This document shows, one piece after another, positions 41,382-49,523 of a DNA stretch of 49,523 nt (position 1 is the stretch's first letter; every line of letters begins with the position of its first letter). A program made the position numbers and the translations under genes. Below the pieces are notes generated by a model that ran no database searches, had not been told where the DNA came from, and saw only the letters and a list, made by a program, of their open reading frames with translations. Origin of the DNA: Isosphaera sp. (GTDB lineage: Bacteria > Planctomycetota > Phycisphaerae > Phycisphaerales > UBA1924); contig PNJV01000014.1 in assembly GCA_013822085.1 (NCBI GenBank), positions 1 through 49,523 of the forward strand, written 5' to 3'.

Positions 41382-42800
41382 GTGCGTACGACGTGCACAT
41401 ACAGCGGTGAAACGAGGGTCCGTCGCGCGGCGAGGGCGTTTGCGTGGTGTGTCGCGGTGTTCGTCACGGCGGGCGCGGCGGTCGGTCGCGCAGCCGCGGA
41501 CCCGGCGGGCGTGGTCCGGCGATATGGCGAATCCACGACTCTTGTCGTTGCTCGGATCGATCTTGAGCGTGCCCGCCCGGCCGAGTTCCTCGACTGGGTC
41601 GTGCGGCTGGCCCAAGGGCTGCCCGAGGGGTCATCGCTGCGCCGAGACGCGCAAGAGAACGCCGAGGCCGTGCGCCAGGCGGGGCAGTCTGCTGAGGACC
41701 TGCGGCAGAGGCTTGTCGGGGCCGGTGCGCGTGAGGCCGTGCTGCTGTGGCCGCTCACGGGCACGGCTGAGCCGTACCCGATGCTCGTGCTGGAAACTTC
41801 GGACGCTGCCGCGGCGGCGCGGGTCCACAACGCGATCCCGCTCAGCCGGATGAGGCCGGCGGCGGACCAGCCCGACGGCCCGGATGGCCCCACGTTCGTC
41901 AAGCGCGTGATCGTCACGGACGTAGTGATCGCGGCGGCGGGCCCTGCGCGGCGCCTCAAGCCGGTCGCAGACGCCGATCCGGCCACCGTGGCACTCGCCG
42001 GGTTGGTATCCGAAACTCTGCGGGATGGCCCGGCGATACACCTGGTCATGTCGCCAAGTTCTGACGTCCGGCGAGTGCTCGAAGAGACGCTCCCGACGCT
42101 CGGGCCGGAGCTCGGCGGATCGCCCGTCACCGCTGTGACGCGCGGCATCGAGTGGATGACCTTGGGCATTGAGGTCTCAAGCTCGCCGCGGCTTGACTTT
42201 GTGATCCAGGCCGCCTCGGAACGGGCCGCCGTGGACCTACACAATCTTCTCAAGCAGACCCGTGCGATGATCATGGCCGCGTTCCAGCAGCGCAGGCCCG
42301 CCGTCTTGGAGCTGCAAGGGGAGCTGCTGCTGCTCGCGGCCGTCGCCGACCACCTGCTGCCCGCGCAGCACGCCGACGTGCTGAAGTTGTCGCTGCCGGC
42401 CGAGGGGCTCGAACGCATGATCACGGCGCAGGTCGTGCCCATGATCGAGCGGGCCCGGCAAGCCTCGGAACAGCTCCTCGCCATGTCGGACGTGCGCGCG
42501 CTGGTCATAGCGCTCTATGCCTACGAGGACCAGCACAAGCAGCTGCCCGACAGCATCGACGCGCTGGCTCAGGTGGGGCACGTGCTGCCGCGGCAGCTCG
42601 TCTCGCCGCGCGGCGGCACGCGGTACGTGTATCGCAAGCCCGCGCTGCCCCTGAACAAGCTTGAGAGCCCTGAGAAGGTGGTGCTCGTGCACGAGTCGTT
42701 CGAGGGCGCCGCGCGAGAGTTCTACGTCGCGGCATTCGCCGACGGCCACGCCGAGGTCCTGCCGCTGGCCGAGCTCAAAGAGCGCATCGGCCAGCCCTGA
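41382..42800 (+). CDS. Secreted protein of unknown function, second in sigma-factor cassette
   Basis: A 472-residue protein with a signal peptide (residues 1 to about 38, ending GRAAA). The body starts with YGESTTLVVARIDLERA and has no named domain. The C-terminal ~85 residues (MSDVRALVIALYAYEDQHKQLPDSIDAL...SPRGGTRYVYRKP...FADGHAEVLPL) resemble the globular part of prepilin-like planctomycete proteins, so it may act at the envelope. The GTG start has GGAG 6 nt upstream. An 82-nt gap separates it from the preceding secreted-protein gene. hisD follows after 106 nt. Confidence 0.8.
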   Translation: MRTTCTYSGETRVRRAARAFAWCVAVFVTAGAAVGRAAADPAGVVRRYGESTTLVVARIDLERARPAEFLDWVVRLAQGLPEGSSLRRDAQENAEAVRQAGQSAEDLRQRLVGAGAREAVLLWPLTGTAEPYPMLVLETSDAAAAARVHNAIPLSRMRPAADQPDGPDGPTFVKRVIVTDVVIAAAGPARRLKPVADADPATVALAGLVSETLRDGPAIHLVMSPSSDVRRVLEETLPTLGPELGGSPVTAVTRGIEWMTLGIEVSSSPRLDFVIQAASERAAVDLHNLLKQTRAMIMAAFQQRRPAVLELQGELLLLAAVADHLLPAQHADVLKLSLPAEGLERMITAQVVPMIERARQASEQLLAMSDVRALVIALYAYEDQHKQLPDSIDALAQVGHVLPRQLVSPRGGTRYVYRKPALPLNKLESPEKVVLVHESFEGAAREFYVAAFADGHAEVLPLAELKERIGQP

Positions 42801-42906
42801 AACGCACCCCCGCGCCAGCCCCCCCGGCACGAGTCCAAGGCCTGTTCGGCTATCATTGAACCTTGCAGCCCGCCGCCGCGGCGCGGATGACGGGCACGGA
42901 GCGTTC

Positions 42907-44232
42907 ATGAACGAATCGGACCGTGGCGGCGTGGGCGAGGTGAGGCTCGCGCGGAGGGACGCGGCGTCGATCCGCGCCACGCGACGCGGCGCCGTGGATC
43001 CCGAAGCTCTTGTGGAGGCTCGGCGGATCGTCGAAGCGGTCGGTGAGCGCGGCAGCGCCGCGGTGCGCCACTACGCCGTGCGGTTCGGCGAGATCGCGCC
43101 CGACGAGGACCTTGTGGCGCGCGGCCCGGAGCTTACGGCCGCGATCGGTTCCATCGACGAGGCGACGCGCGGGCTGATCGAGCGTGCCGCCGAGCGAGTC
43201 GGCGCGTTCGCGGCGGCGCAGCGGCGGGCCCTGGGGAACATCGAAATCCCCGTGCACGGCGGCGGGGGCGTGGCCGGGCATCGCTTTGTCGCCGTTGAGT
43301 CGGCGGGGTGCTACGTGCCGGGCGGGCGGTACCCGTTGCCCTCGTCGGCGATCATGACCGCGGTGCCGGCCGGCGTGGCCGGCGTGGAGCGCGTGTGGAG
43401 CGCCTCGCCCGGGGCGGGCGCCGCGACGATCGCCGCGGCGGCGCTCTCGGGCGCGCAGGCGGTGCTGCGGGTGGGCGGCGCGCACGCCATCGCGGCCCTC
43501 GCCTTCGGGCTGCCGGACGAGGGCCTCGACCCGGTCGATGTCATCGTCGGCCCCGGCAACAAGTGGGTCACCGCGGCCAAGCACGTCGTCAGCGCCGTCT
43601 GCGGCATCGACATGCTCGCCGGGCCCAGCGAGGTGCTGATCATCGCCGACGACTCGGCGGAGGCGCCGATCATCGCCGCCGACATGCTGGCGCAGCTGGA
43701 GCACGACGCCGACGCGCGCGCGGTGCTCGTCACCACGTCCGAGGGGCTGGTGCAAGGCGTCGAGCGAGCGATCGCCCAGCAGCTGGCGACGCTCCCGACC
43801 CGCGACGTGGTGCTGCGCTCGCTCCGCAACAGCTTCGCCGTCACGGTCCAGAGCGTCGAGCAGGCCGTGGCCGTGTCGGACGCGATCGGGCCGGAGCATC
43901 TGCAGGTGATGACGCGCGGCGCCAGCGCGGTGGCGGAGCGCTGCCGGAGGTACGGCGCGGTCTTCGTGGGCCCCGGCACCGCCGAGGTCCTGGGCGATTA
44001 CGGCGCCGGCCCCAACCACACGCTCCCGACCGGCGGCTCGGCACGCCACAGCTCGGGGCTCTCGGTGCTCACGTTCATGCAGCTGCGCACCGGCCTGACG
44101 CTGGACCGCCAGAGCCCCGCCGCTGCGGCGCTCTACCGCGACGCCGCCGCGTTCGGCCGCCTGGAGGGCCTGGAGGCCCACGCTCGCGCAGCCGAGGCAC
44201 GCTCGGCCGCGGTGCAGCCCCGGGGCGTGTGA
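42907..44232 (+). CDS. hisD: Histidinol dehydrogenase
   Basis: HisD performs the last two steps, oxidising histidinol to histidine with NAD+. The 441-residue zinc enzyme has VAVESAGCYVPGGRYPLPSSAIMTAVPAGVAGV, the NAD-binding LRVGGAHAIAALAFG, GPGNKWVTAAK, GPSEVLIIAD, the zinc-site segment MLAQLEHDADARAVLV, the catalytic pair in IGPEHLQ, and a C-terminal NHTLPTGGSARHSSGLSV. The ATG has GGAG upstream; a -10-like TATCAT at about 42851 suggests its own promoter. It is set apart from the other his genes by the sigma-factor cassette and converges with truB. Confidence 0.97.
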   Translation: MNESDRGGVGEVRLARRDAASIRATRRGAVDPEALVEARRIVEAVGERGSAAVRHYAVRFGEIAPDEDLVARGPELTAAIGSIDEATRGLIERAAERVGAFAAAQRRALGNIEIPVHGGGGVAGHRFVAVESAGCYVPGGRYPLPSSAIMTAVPAGVAGVERVWSASPGAGAATIAAAALSGAQAVLRVGGAHAIAALAFGLPDEGLDPVDVIVGPGNKWVTAAKHVVSAVCGIDMLAGPSEVLIIADDSAEAPIIAADMLAQLEHDADARAVLVTTSEGLVQGVERAIAQQLATLPTRDVVLRSLRNSFAVTVQSVEQAVAVSDAIGPEHLQVMTRGASAVAERCRRYGAVFVGPGTAEVLGDYGAGPNHTLPTGGSARHSSGLSVLTFMQLRTGLTLDRQSPAAAALYRDAAAFGRLEGLEAHARAAEARSAAVQPRGV

Positions 44233-44246
44233 TCAAAAAAACACGA

Positions 44247-44951
44247 TCAGGTGAACGTTGTCAGGTCGCTCTGCGCCAGCGGGTCCGGCAGCTGGCCAAG
44301 CGTACGGGCGTCCGCGACGCGCAGGTCTCCGACGCGTGTTCGGCGGAGCGCCGCGAGATAGCCCCCGACGCCCAGCCCCCGGCCGATGTCGCGCGCCAGC
44401 GAGCGGATATAGGTCCCCTTGCCGCAGGTGACGGCGATCTCGGCCGTGGGCCACGCGTATCGCAGCAGCGTGATCGAGTCGACACGCACGGGGCGCGCGG
44501 GCATGTCGTGCGGGATCGGCGAGCCCCGGCGGGCAAGGTCGTAGGCACGCCGTCCGCCGAGCTTGAGCGCCGAGTATGCCGGCGGCCGCTGCATGATCAC
44601 GCCCGTGAGCGCCGCCAGCGCGCCCGCCAGGCCTTCGGTCGTGGGGGGGACGGCCCCGGCGATCGGCTGGAGCGGCCCCTCGGCGTCGTCGGTCTCGGAG
44701 GTCGCGGAGAGATCGATCGTGGCCGTGTAGTCCTTGGGCTGGTCCATCAGCGCGGCGCACATGCGTGTGTAGGGACCGATCATGACGACCAGCAGGCCGG
44801 TGGCCAGGGGGTCGAGCGTGCCGGCGTGCCCGACGCGGACGCGCTTGGGCGCGCCGCCGCGGCGCAGCCGGGCGCGCACGACTCGGCAGGCGTGCATCGA
44901 CGTATCGCCGAGCGATTTGTCGATCAGCAGGATGCCGGCGGGTGTAGACAT
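44247..44951 (-). CDS. truB: tRNA pseudouridine-55 synthase
   Basis: TruB makes the universal pseudouridine 55 in the T-loop of tRNA. The 234-residue protein has the N-terminal GILLIDKSLGDTS, the catalytic aspartate D47 in GHAGTLDPLATGLL, DYTATIDL, QRPPAYSALKLGGRRAYDLAR and the conserved CGKGTYIRSLARDIG. It is a short form with little or no C-terminal PUA domain, ending soon after the catalytic domain. A T-run downstream of its stop (44235-44241 region, read on minus) lacks a strong stem, so termination is unclear. The M24 peptidase gene lies 32 nt upstream on the same strand. Confidence 0.96.
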   Translation of the reverse strand: MSTPAGILLIDKSLGDTSMHACRVVRARLRRGGAPKRVRVGHAGTLDPLATGLLVVMIGPYTRMCAALMDQPKDYTATIDLSATSETDDAEGPLQPIAGAVPPTTEGLAGALAALTGVIMQRPPAYSALKLGGRRAYDLARRGSPIPHDMPARPVRVDSITLLRYAWPTAEIAVTCGKGTYIRSLARDIGRGLGVGGYLAALRRTRVGDLRVADARTLGQLPDPLAQSDLTTFT

Positions 44952-44983
44952 GCCAGGTCGCAGCGGCGGGCCGTGGGCGGGGC

Positions 44984-46207
44984 CTACGCCAGCGGCACGA
45001 TCTCCGTCTGCAGGCAGCTGGTGACGGTGGGCCCGGCGGCGGGGTCGACGTACACGTCGATCTCCAGGCGCACGCCGAACTGCGGCAGGTACGCGCCGGG
45101 CTCGATGGTGAAGCCCGTGCGTGGGAGCATGCGGCGGGTGTCGTGGGTCTCGAGGTTGTCAAGGTTCATGCCCGCGCCGTGCACCAGCGGCCCCGGCGAG
45201 AGCGAGTGCCCCGTGCGGTGACGGACGAACTCGCCCAGCCCCGCCGACACCAGCTCGGCACGGGCCGCGTCGTCCAGCGCGTGGCCCGCCACGGGCGTGC
45301 CGGCGTGCCAGGAGCGCCGCGCCAGCGCCAGGGCCGCGTCGCGCGCGCGCTGGACGGCGCCGAAGACCTCCCGCTGCTGCGCGGGCGCCTCCCGGCCGAC
45401 AAACCCTACCCAGGTGATGTCCGAGAAGATGTTCACGTTGCCCGGGCGGCGGGCCCAAAGGTCGATGAGCACCCAGTCGCCCCGCCCAATCGGGGCAGAT
45501 CCCGTCGCGGGCGTGTCGTAGTGCGGGTCGCCCGCGTGGGCGTTGACGGCGACGATCGGGCCGTCGGGCGTCTCCAGGCCGCGGCGGTCGAACTCGCCGC
45601 GGATGTGGCGGGCCACCGCGGCCTCGTCGATGGGCGCAGGGCCGGCGGTGCGCTCGCGGATCAGCCGCCACGCCGAGTCCATGATCTCGGCCGTGTGCGC
45701 GCTCGCCTGGCGGTGCGCCGCCACCGCGTCGTCGGACCACACCGCCACCGCCGCCTGGATCAGGTCGGCCGAGGAGGCGACCTCGGCGCCCATGGCGCGC
45801 ACCAGTTCCACCGTGCCCGCGTCGGCCAGCGACACCGCCGGCAGGGCCGCCCCGGGCGAGTACTCCATGGCCACGCGCACGCCGCCGCGCAGCCGCGAGG
45901 CGAGCCAGGCGCGGTACTGATCCCAGCCGATGTACGCCTGCTCGCGCAGGCCGCGCCCGATGGCGCCGGCGAACGAGGGGCGATCGAGCACGCTGCACAG
46001 CAGCTCGGGCTCGCCCGAGGCCGGCACCCACAGCGCCGCGCGGCGGGTGGTCTTGCCCGAGGCCGGCACCAGCCGCGCAAGCACGTGCGAGGAGCCGCGG
46101 AAGTCGTGGACCAGCCAGCCGTCGATCCGGTCCTGGCGCATCAGCTCCTGGGCGCGGGCGACCTGCGCGGGCAGTTCGTACTCGGGTTCGTGGCGTTGGT
46201 GTGTCAT
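44984..46207 (-). CDS. M24 family metallopeptidase (Xaa-Pro aminopeptidase-like)
   Basis: A 407-residue protein with an N-terminal creatinase-like domain (residues 1 to about 160) and a C-terminal pita-bread fold. The predicted metal ligands are the two Asp in WVLIDLW...IFSDITWVGF, His in HRTGHSLS, Glu in FTIEPGAY and Glu in VRLEIDVYV. Such enzymes remove N-terminal residues before proline or act on related substrates. The ATG at 46207 gives MTHQRHEPEYELPAQVARAQELM. It lies 43 nt after the glycosyltransferase gene and before truB on the same strand; no functional link is evident. Confidence 0.92.
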   Translation of the reverse strand: MTHQRHEPEYELPAQVARAQELMRQDRIDGWLVHDFRGSSHVLARLVPASGKTTRRAALWVPASGEPELLCSVLDRPSFAGAIGRGLREQAYIGWDQYRAWLASRLRGGVRVAMEYSPGAALPAVSLADAGTVELVRAMGAEVASSADLIQAAVAVWSDDAVAAHRQASAHTAEIMDSAWRLIRERTAGPAPIDEAAVARHIRGEFDRRGLETPDGPIVAVNAHAGDPHYDTPATGSAPIGRGDWVLIDLWARRPGNVNIFSDITWVGFVGREAPAQQREVFGAVQRARDAALALARRSWHAGTPVAGHALDDAARAELVSAGLGEFVRHRTGHSLSPGPLVHGAGMNLDNLETHDTRRMLPRTGFTIEPGAYLPQFGVRLEIDVYVDPAAGPTVTSCLQTEIVPLA

Positions 46208-46250
46208 GGTGTGCCTGAGGGCCGAACGAGCCGCGCTCGGCCGCGTGTGA

Positions 46251-48059
46251 TCACGGATCATTCGGGACCGCGGCGCCGCTGGCCGGCCCCAGGAGCACCA
46301 GGTCCACGGTGCGCCCGGTCGAATAGTTGAAGCCCGACACGCCCCGCGCACGCAGCCTGGCGCGCAGGCCCTCGGGCCACGACTCGGCCAGCACGCGCGG
46401 GGCCACGAGCCAGCCCCCCGGCCGGGCCGCGATCCACTGGGGCGCTTCCTCCGGCGACAGGCGGGCCAGCCCGCCGCGGGTGGCAAAGACCAGCGAGTCC
46501 TCCGCGAAGCCCACAGCGCCGATCGGCGGGGCCTGCGCGTCGGGGCTCCAACCCTCGGCACGCAGCGACGCTTCCAGCTGCGCGCTGACCCACGGCCCGC
46601 TCAGCCCGGGCAGCACGATCCCGTGCAGTGCCGCCAGCGAGACCGACGCGCCCGCCACCCCGAGCACGACCGCCCGCGCACCGCCGGCGCTGCCGGTCCC
46701 CCGACGGCGCAAGCCGGCCCACGCCTTGATCACGCACAGCGCCCCGCAGCCCAGCGCAGCGATCGCGCCGAGCCCTCCCAGGCCCGCGGGCGCCCAGCCC
46801 CCGAGAACCATCAGCGTCGCGGGCACGGCCACGCACACGCCCAGGCCCGTCAAGCCCCAGACCCACACGCCCATCGCCTGCCCCGCGCCGGGCGGGCCGG
46901 ACCACATCGCGCTCGACAGGATCGCGCGCACACTGAGCAGTGCCGCGGCGGGGTACAGCGGCAGCGTGTAGTGCGGCAGCTTGGTCCCGACGAACTCAAA
47001 GACCACCCACGAGGGCACCAGCCACGCCAGCAAGAACGGCTCTTGCCATCTCCCCGGCGCCCGGGCACGCTCGCGCATGTGCCGGCGGGTCAGCGACACG
47101 GCCCGCACCAGGCCCGCTGTGGCACCCATGGACGCCGGCCAGAGCAGCGCCACGCTCAGGAGCAGGTGATACCCCGGCGGGCCCCAGTGCCCCTCAGCGG
47201 CGCGCGCCGAGCGGTCGAGCACCTCCCGGCGCAGGATCTGGAGCGCTTCGCTGGCGCCGATCGATCCGATGACGGCGATCGCCCACGGCGCCACGCACGC
47301 CAGCAGGATCAGCGGGCCGCTCACCGGCCTGACCGCCGCCAGCCACAGCCCGCGCCGCGGGTGCAACGCCAGCAGCGCCGCCCACGCGCTGCCCACCACC
47401 AGCGGCGTGATCGGCCCCTTGGCCAGCACCCCCAGCGCGATCATCAGCCACAGCCCGAGCCCCACGAGCACGCCCGGGCGTCGGCTGCGCCACGTGGCCC
47501 GCGCGATCAGCCCCAGGCACGCCATCGCCGCGGTCGTAGCAGCCAGCAGCACCTGGTCCGCCCGCGCCTGGTGCGCGTCCCACACGATCATGGGCGACAC
47601 CGCCAGGCACGCCGCCCCCGTCCACGCCGCGCGGGGGTCGAGCATCGCCACGCCCAGCCGCCAGCTGATCAGCACCGCCAGCGCAGCGGCGATCGCCGAT
47701 GGCAGCCGGTACATCCAGACCGCGTCGGCGCTCGGGTCGCCCCCTGTCAGCGCCGCCGCCGAGCCGCCCTGGAGCCAGTACGTCAGCGGCGGCTTGTTCA
47801 GCCGAGGCCGGTCGCCGACCATCGGCACCGCCCAGCCGCCGCCGTGCAGCCCGTCGCGCAGGCGCTCCGGCGGGAGCGCCGCGGCCTCGAACATCTGCCG
47901 GCTGGCCTGCGCAAACCGCGACTCGTCACGGTCCACCGCTGGGATCCCGCCCTGGCCGGGGACGAGCGTCAGCGCGCACAGCCCCAGCAGCGCCGCCCCA
48001 CCGGGCCACCACGATCGGGCCATCCGCCGGCTCCGGGCTGCCCATGGGCGTATCTTCAC
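46251..48059 (-). CDS. GT39/ArnT-like membrane glycosyltransferase
   Basis: A 602-residue polytopic protein with about 10 to 12 hydrophobic helices. The N-terminal part has VDRDESRFAQASRQMFE (the acidic DE-R motif of the first periplasmic loop of PMT/ArnT enzymes) and GDRPRLNKPPLTYWLQGG, both typical of GT39-like dolichyl- or undecaprenyl-phosphate-sugar transferases. It would transfer a lipid-linked sugar to lipid A or protein outside the membrane. The GTG at 48059 is chosen because GGAGG lies about 7 nt upstream; an internal ATG at 48023 is an alternative. It is divergent from the PAP2 phosphatase gene 58 nt away. Confidence 0.88.
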   Translation of the reverse strand: MKIRPWAARSRRMARSWWPGGAALLGLCALTLVPGQGGIPAVDRDESRFAQASRQMFEAAALPPERLRDGLHGGGWAVPMVGDRPRLNKPPLTYWLQGGSAAALTGGDPSADAVWMYRLPSAIAAALAVLISWRLGVAMLDPRAAWTGAACLAVSPMIVWDAHQARADQVLLAATTAAMACLGLIARATWRSRRPGVLVGLGLWLMIALGVLAKGPITPLVVGSAWAALLALHPRRGLWLAAVRPVSGPLILLACVAPWAIAVIGSIGASEALQILRREVLDRSARAAEGHWGPPGYHLLLSVALLWPASMGATAGLVRAVSLTRRHMRERARAPGRWQEPFLLAWLVPSWVVFEFVGTKLPHYTLPLYPAAALLSVRAILSSAMWSGPPGAGQAMGVWVWGLTGLGVCVAVPATLMVLGGWAPAGLGGLGAIAALGCGALCVIKAWAGLRRRGTGSAGGARAVVLGVAGASVSLAALHGIVLPGLSGPWVSAQLEASLRAEGWSPDAQAPPIGAVGFAEDSLVFATRGGLARLSPEEAPQWIAARPGGWLVAPRVLAESWPEGLRARLRARGVSGFNYSTGRTVDLVLLGPASGAAVPNDP

Positions 48060-48117
48060 CGGTTCCCTCCAGCCCCGCCTCACAGCGGGGGCGCTCGCGC
48101 GGATCCTTGGCCCCTCG

Positions 48118-48846
48118 ATGATGCCACTCCATCCCACACCCGCACCAGCGCTCACGCGTCGGCCCCCGTGGGCGATCCCCCTGGCTGTGGGCGTTCCCGC
48201 CGTGCTCCTGGCGCTGCTGCTCGACGAGCCGCTGCGCGACCACGTCGCCGCGCTCAGAGTGGGGGGGGACCTCCGCCGCGAGCTGGCCGCGTGGCAGCAG
48301 TTCGGCCAGTTCACCTCCATCGTCGTGGCATCGCTGATCGTCTGGGTCCTGGACCCTCACCGCCGCCCCTCCTGGCTCGACGGCCTGCTGGGCCTGGCAG
48401 CCCTATGGCCGGTCTGCCAGGCGCTCAAGGTGCTCTGCGGTCGGCTCCGCCCGGGCCTGGGCGAGGGGCCGTGGCACTGGCTCGGGCCGGTCGGCGAGTA
48501 CCCGCTGAGCGTCGGCGACGTGCCGGTCATGCGCGGCCCCTGGCAGATCGGCGCCCACGGCGTGGCCGACCTCTGGGCGATGCCATCGAGCCACACAGCC
48601 CTGGCAGCGGGCTTTGCGACCATCCTGGCGTACCAGTATTCCCGGCTGACCTGGCTGTGGGCGATCCTTGCCTGCCTGGTGGGCTTCGAGCGGCTCCGCA
48701 ACAACGCCCACTGGTCGAGCGACGTCACCGCCGGCGCGCTCCTGGGCGTCCTGGTTGCCCGCACAGCCCTGCGCCAGCGGTGGGCCTCGCGGTGGTTTGC
48801 CCAGCCGCACGACCCCCCCGACCCGCGCGGACTTGGGACAGCCTGA
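48118..48846 (+). CDS. PAP2 superfamily membrane phosphatase
   Basis: A 242-residue membrane protein with four to six hydrophobic helices and the three phosphatase motifs: KVLCGRLRP, PSSHTALAAG and ERLRNNAHWSSDV. PAP2 enzymes dephosphorylate lipid phosphates such as undecaprenyl pyrophosphate or phosphatidic acid. Together with the divergent lipid-sugar transferase gene this suggests a function in lipid-carrier or lipid A metabolism (inference). ATG 48118 and 48121 are adjacent alternatives. The gene ends 40 nt before the tRNA, whose -35 box lies inside its last codons. Confidence 0.92.
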   Translation: MMPLHPTPAPALTRRPPWAIPLAVGVPAVLLALLLDEPLRDHVAALRVGGDLRRELAAWQQFGQFTSIVVASLIVWVLDPHRRPSWLDGLLGLAALWPVCQALKVLCGRLRPGLGEGPWHWLGPVGEYPLSVGDVPVMRGPWQIGAHGVADLWAMPSSHTALAAGFATILAYQYSRLTWLWAILACLVGFERLRNNAHWSSDVTAGALLGVLVARTALRQRWASRWFAQPHDPPDPRGLGTA

Positions 48847-48861
48847 CCCACGGCCTATCAT
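48833..48861 (+). promoter_or_regulatory. Predicted promoter of tRNA-Ser
   Basis: TTGGGA (48833-48838) and TATCAT (48856-48861) with a 17-nt spacer predict a start near 48868, about 19 nt before the mature tRNA 5' end. Confidence 0.55.
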
Positions 48862-48886
48862 CTTGGCCGCGGATATTCCGCGCCCC

Positions 48887-48977
48887 GGAGAGGTGGCCGA
48901 GAGGCTGAAGGCGACGGTTTGCTAAACCGTTATACGGGGTACGCCCTGTATCGGGGGTTCGAATCCCCCCCTCTCCG
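48887..48977 (+). tRNA. tRNA-Ser (anticodon GCT)
   Basis: A 91-nt cloverleaf with acceptor stem GGAGAGG/CCTCTCC and discriminator G. It has a D-arm, anticodon stem-loop CGGTTTGCTAAACCG (anticodon GCT, reading AGC/AGT), a long class II variable arm (ATACGGGG/CCCTGTAT) and a T-arm GGGGGTTCGAATCCCCC. CCA is not encoded. The long variable arm and GCT anticodon both indicate serine. Confidence 0.97.
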
Positions 48978-48983
48978 CTCATC

Positions 48984-49016
48984 AGTCCCGCGCCCACGAG
49001 GCCGCGGGACTTTTTT
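48984..49016 (+). terminator. Rho-independent terminator after tRNA-Ser
   Basis: Perfect 9-bp arms AGTCCCGCG/CGCGGGACT (48984-48992, 49003-49011) around a 10-nt loop, followed by six Ts. This is the clearest intrinsic terminator in the window. Confidence 0.9.
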
Positions 49017-49523
49017 GTATGTTCGTGGCTCTTCCGTCGAATCGAATAAATAGTCATGCTTGCCGCCGTCGGCATTTGTCGAGATCCTACAAGATTAGCG
49101 GGCGTCTCCGATCAACTGTAGACGGTGGTTAGCGAGCGCTACCCGTGATGCCACCATGCGTAGAAACGAGCGGTGATGAACCAGACTAAGCCCGTCATGA
49201 GCACAAGGAGGCCGATACCAAACAACGTCGTCAATGGCTGGCCGGGATTGGCAGCAATTCCGGCGGCAAATATTGCTATACATGCGATGATAATTAGTGC
49301 ACTAATGAGCTGCTGTAGCTTCCACCTTCTTGCTAGTCTTCTCAATTGTTTGCGTACGCCCACCGGCAGTTTGCATGTTCCCATCTCCGCCGATCAGATC
49401 GCCGTACGATGGGCATACCAAAGCACGACTGGACATTTGCTTTTCGCACTCGGGGCAGATGATCAAAGCCGTTCGCTGTTGCTCGCTATAAGGACACTTG
49501 CCGTATTGTGGGATTCTTGAAAG
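49017..49523. other. Low-GC tail beyond the tRNA-Ser terminator
   Basis: Base composition falls abruptly from about 70% GC to roughly half by eye, and remains so to the window end. Apart from the small membrane protein at 49139-49384, nothing is recognised. No direct repeat of the tRNA 3' end and no integrase are visible within the 500 nt available. Confidence 0.6.
49139..49384 (-). CDS. Small membrane protein with two transmembrane helices
   Basis: An 81-residue hypothetical protein with a basic N-terminus (RKQLRRLARRWK) followed by two hydrophobic helices at about residues 25-45 and 52-72 separated by NPGQP, and a short aromatic tail. No family recognised. The regular helix-loop-helix hydrophobicity suggests a real gene, but GGAG abuts the ATG directly, so the start may be further in. 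Its low GC contrasts with the rest of the window. Confidence 0.5.
   Translation of the reverse strand: MGTCKLPVGVRKQLRRLARRWKLQQLISALIIIACIAIFAAGIAANPGQPLTTLFGIGLLVLMTGLVWFITARFYAWWHHG

Noticed and set aside
44228..44256. TGATC...GATCA inverted repeat with A7/T7 run between hisD and truB
   Set aside because: The stem is only 5 bp and the T-run lies within the loop, so it does not form a bidirectional intrinsic terminator; the T-run may still aid termination of truB.
46623..48908. 761-residue plus-strand open frame
   Set aside because: Antisense and off-frame shadow of the GT39-like and PAP2 genes with Arg/Pro/Gln-rich composition and no domain.
1..49523. CRISPR arrays, transposases, integrases, rRNA genes
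   Set aside because: No regularly spaced repeats, no insertion-sequence ends or transposase motifs, and no rRNA sequence were seen.

Overview
The window is about 49.5 kb of very GC-rich bacterial DNA. It is densely coded, with mostly short intergenic gaps and many stop/start overlaps. The mix of genes suggests a planctomycete, probably of the Phycisphaerae type. This is an inference from a Kdo-synthesis gene, a partial division/cell-wall cluster, a prepilin-like secreted protein, ECF sigma/anti-sigma pairs with secreted partners, and a dockerin-type C-terminus. No rRNA or other taxonomic marker is present to prove it.

Layout. 1-5584 (minus strand): guaA, a NatA/NatB-type ABC exporter, a SAM methyltransferase and a HIT protein. 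5693-7040 (plus): lipoprotein, RsbW-like kinase and STAS antagonist, all overlapping. 7152-9968 (minus): aldose-1-epimerase-like protein, EVE protein, ispG. 10264-12535 (minus): a cysteine-rich repeat protein, then an ECF sigma factor with its anti-sigma factor. 12919-14983 (plus): prepilin-like protein and secreted cyclophilin. 15081-16751 (minus): psuG and a DUF4230 protein. 16819-23571 (plus): tryptophan 2,3-dioxygenase, kdsA, rsmH, a LysM protein, an FtsL-like protein and FtsI/PBP. 23587-24717 (minus): TPR protein. 24806-29223 (plus): valS and a coupled lipoprotein peptidase. 29467-32296 (plus): a frameshifted secreted alpha-amylase ending in a dockerin-like segment.

32363-44232 (plus) is the most interesting part. 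It carries genes for all ten steps of histidine biosynthesis: hisG, a hisC-HAD phosphatase fusion, hisB, hisH, hisF, a hisA-hisI-hisE triple fusion and, after a 4.3-kb sigma/anti-sigma/secreted-protein cassette, hisD. In front of hisG lies an 18-codon ORF with three consecutive His codons plus a fourth. It starts about 6 nt after a good promoter -10 box and is followed by several hairpins. I read it as a leaderless his leader peptide, which implies histidine-dependent attenuation.

44247-48846: truB, an M24 peptidase and a GT39-like glycosyltransferase (minus), then a PAP2 phosphatase (plus). A tRNA-Ser(GCT) with promoter and terminator follows. After it the GC content drops sharply, and only one small two-helix membrane protein is visible in the tail.
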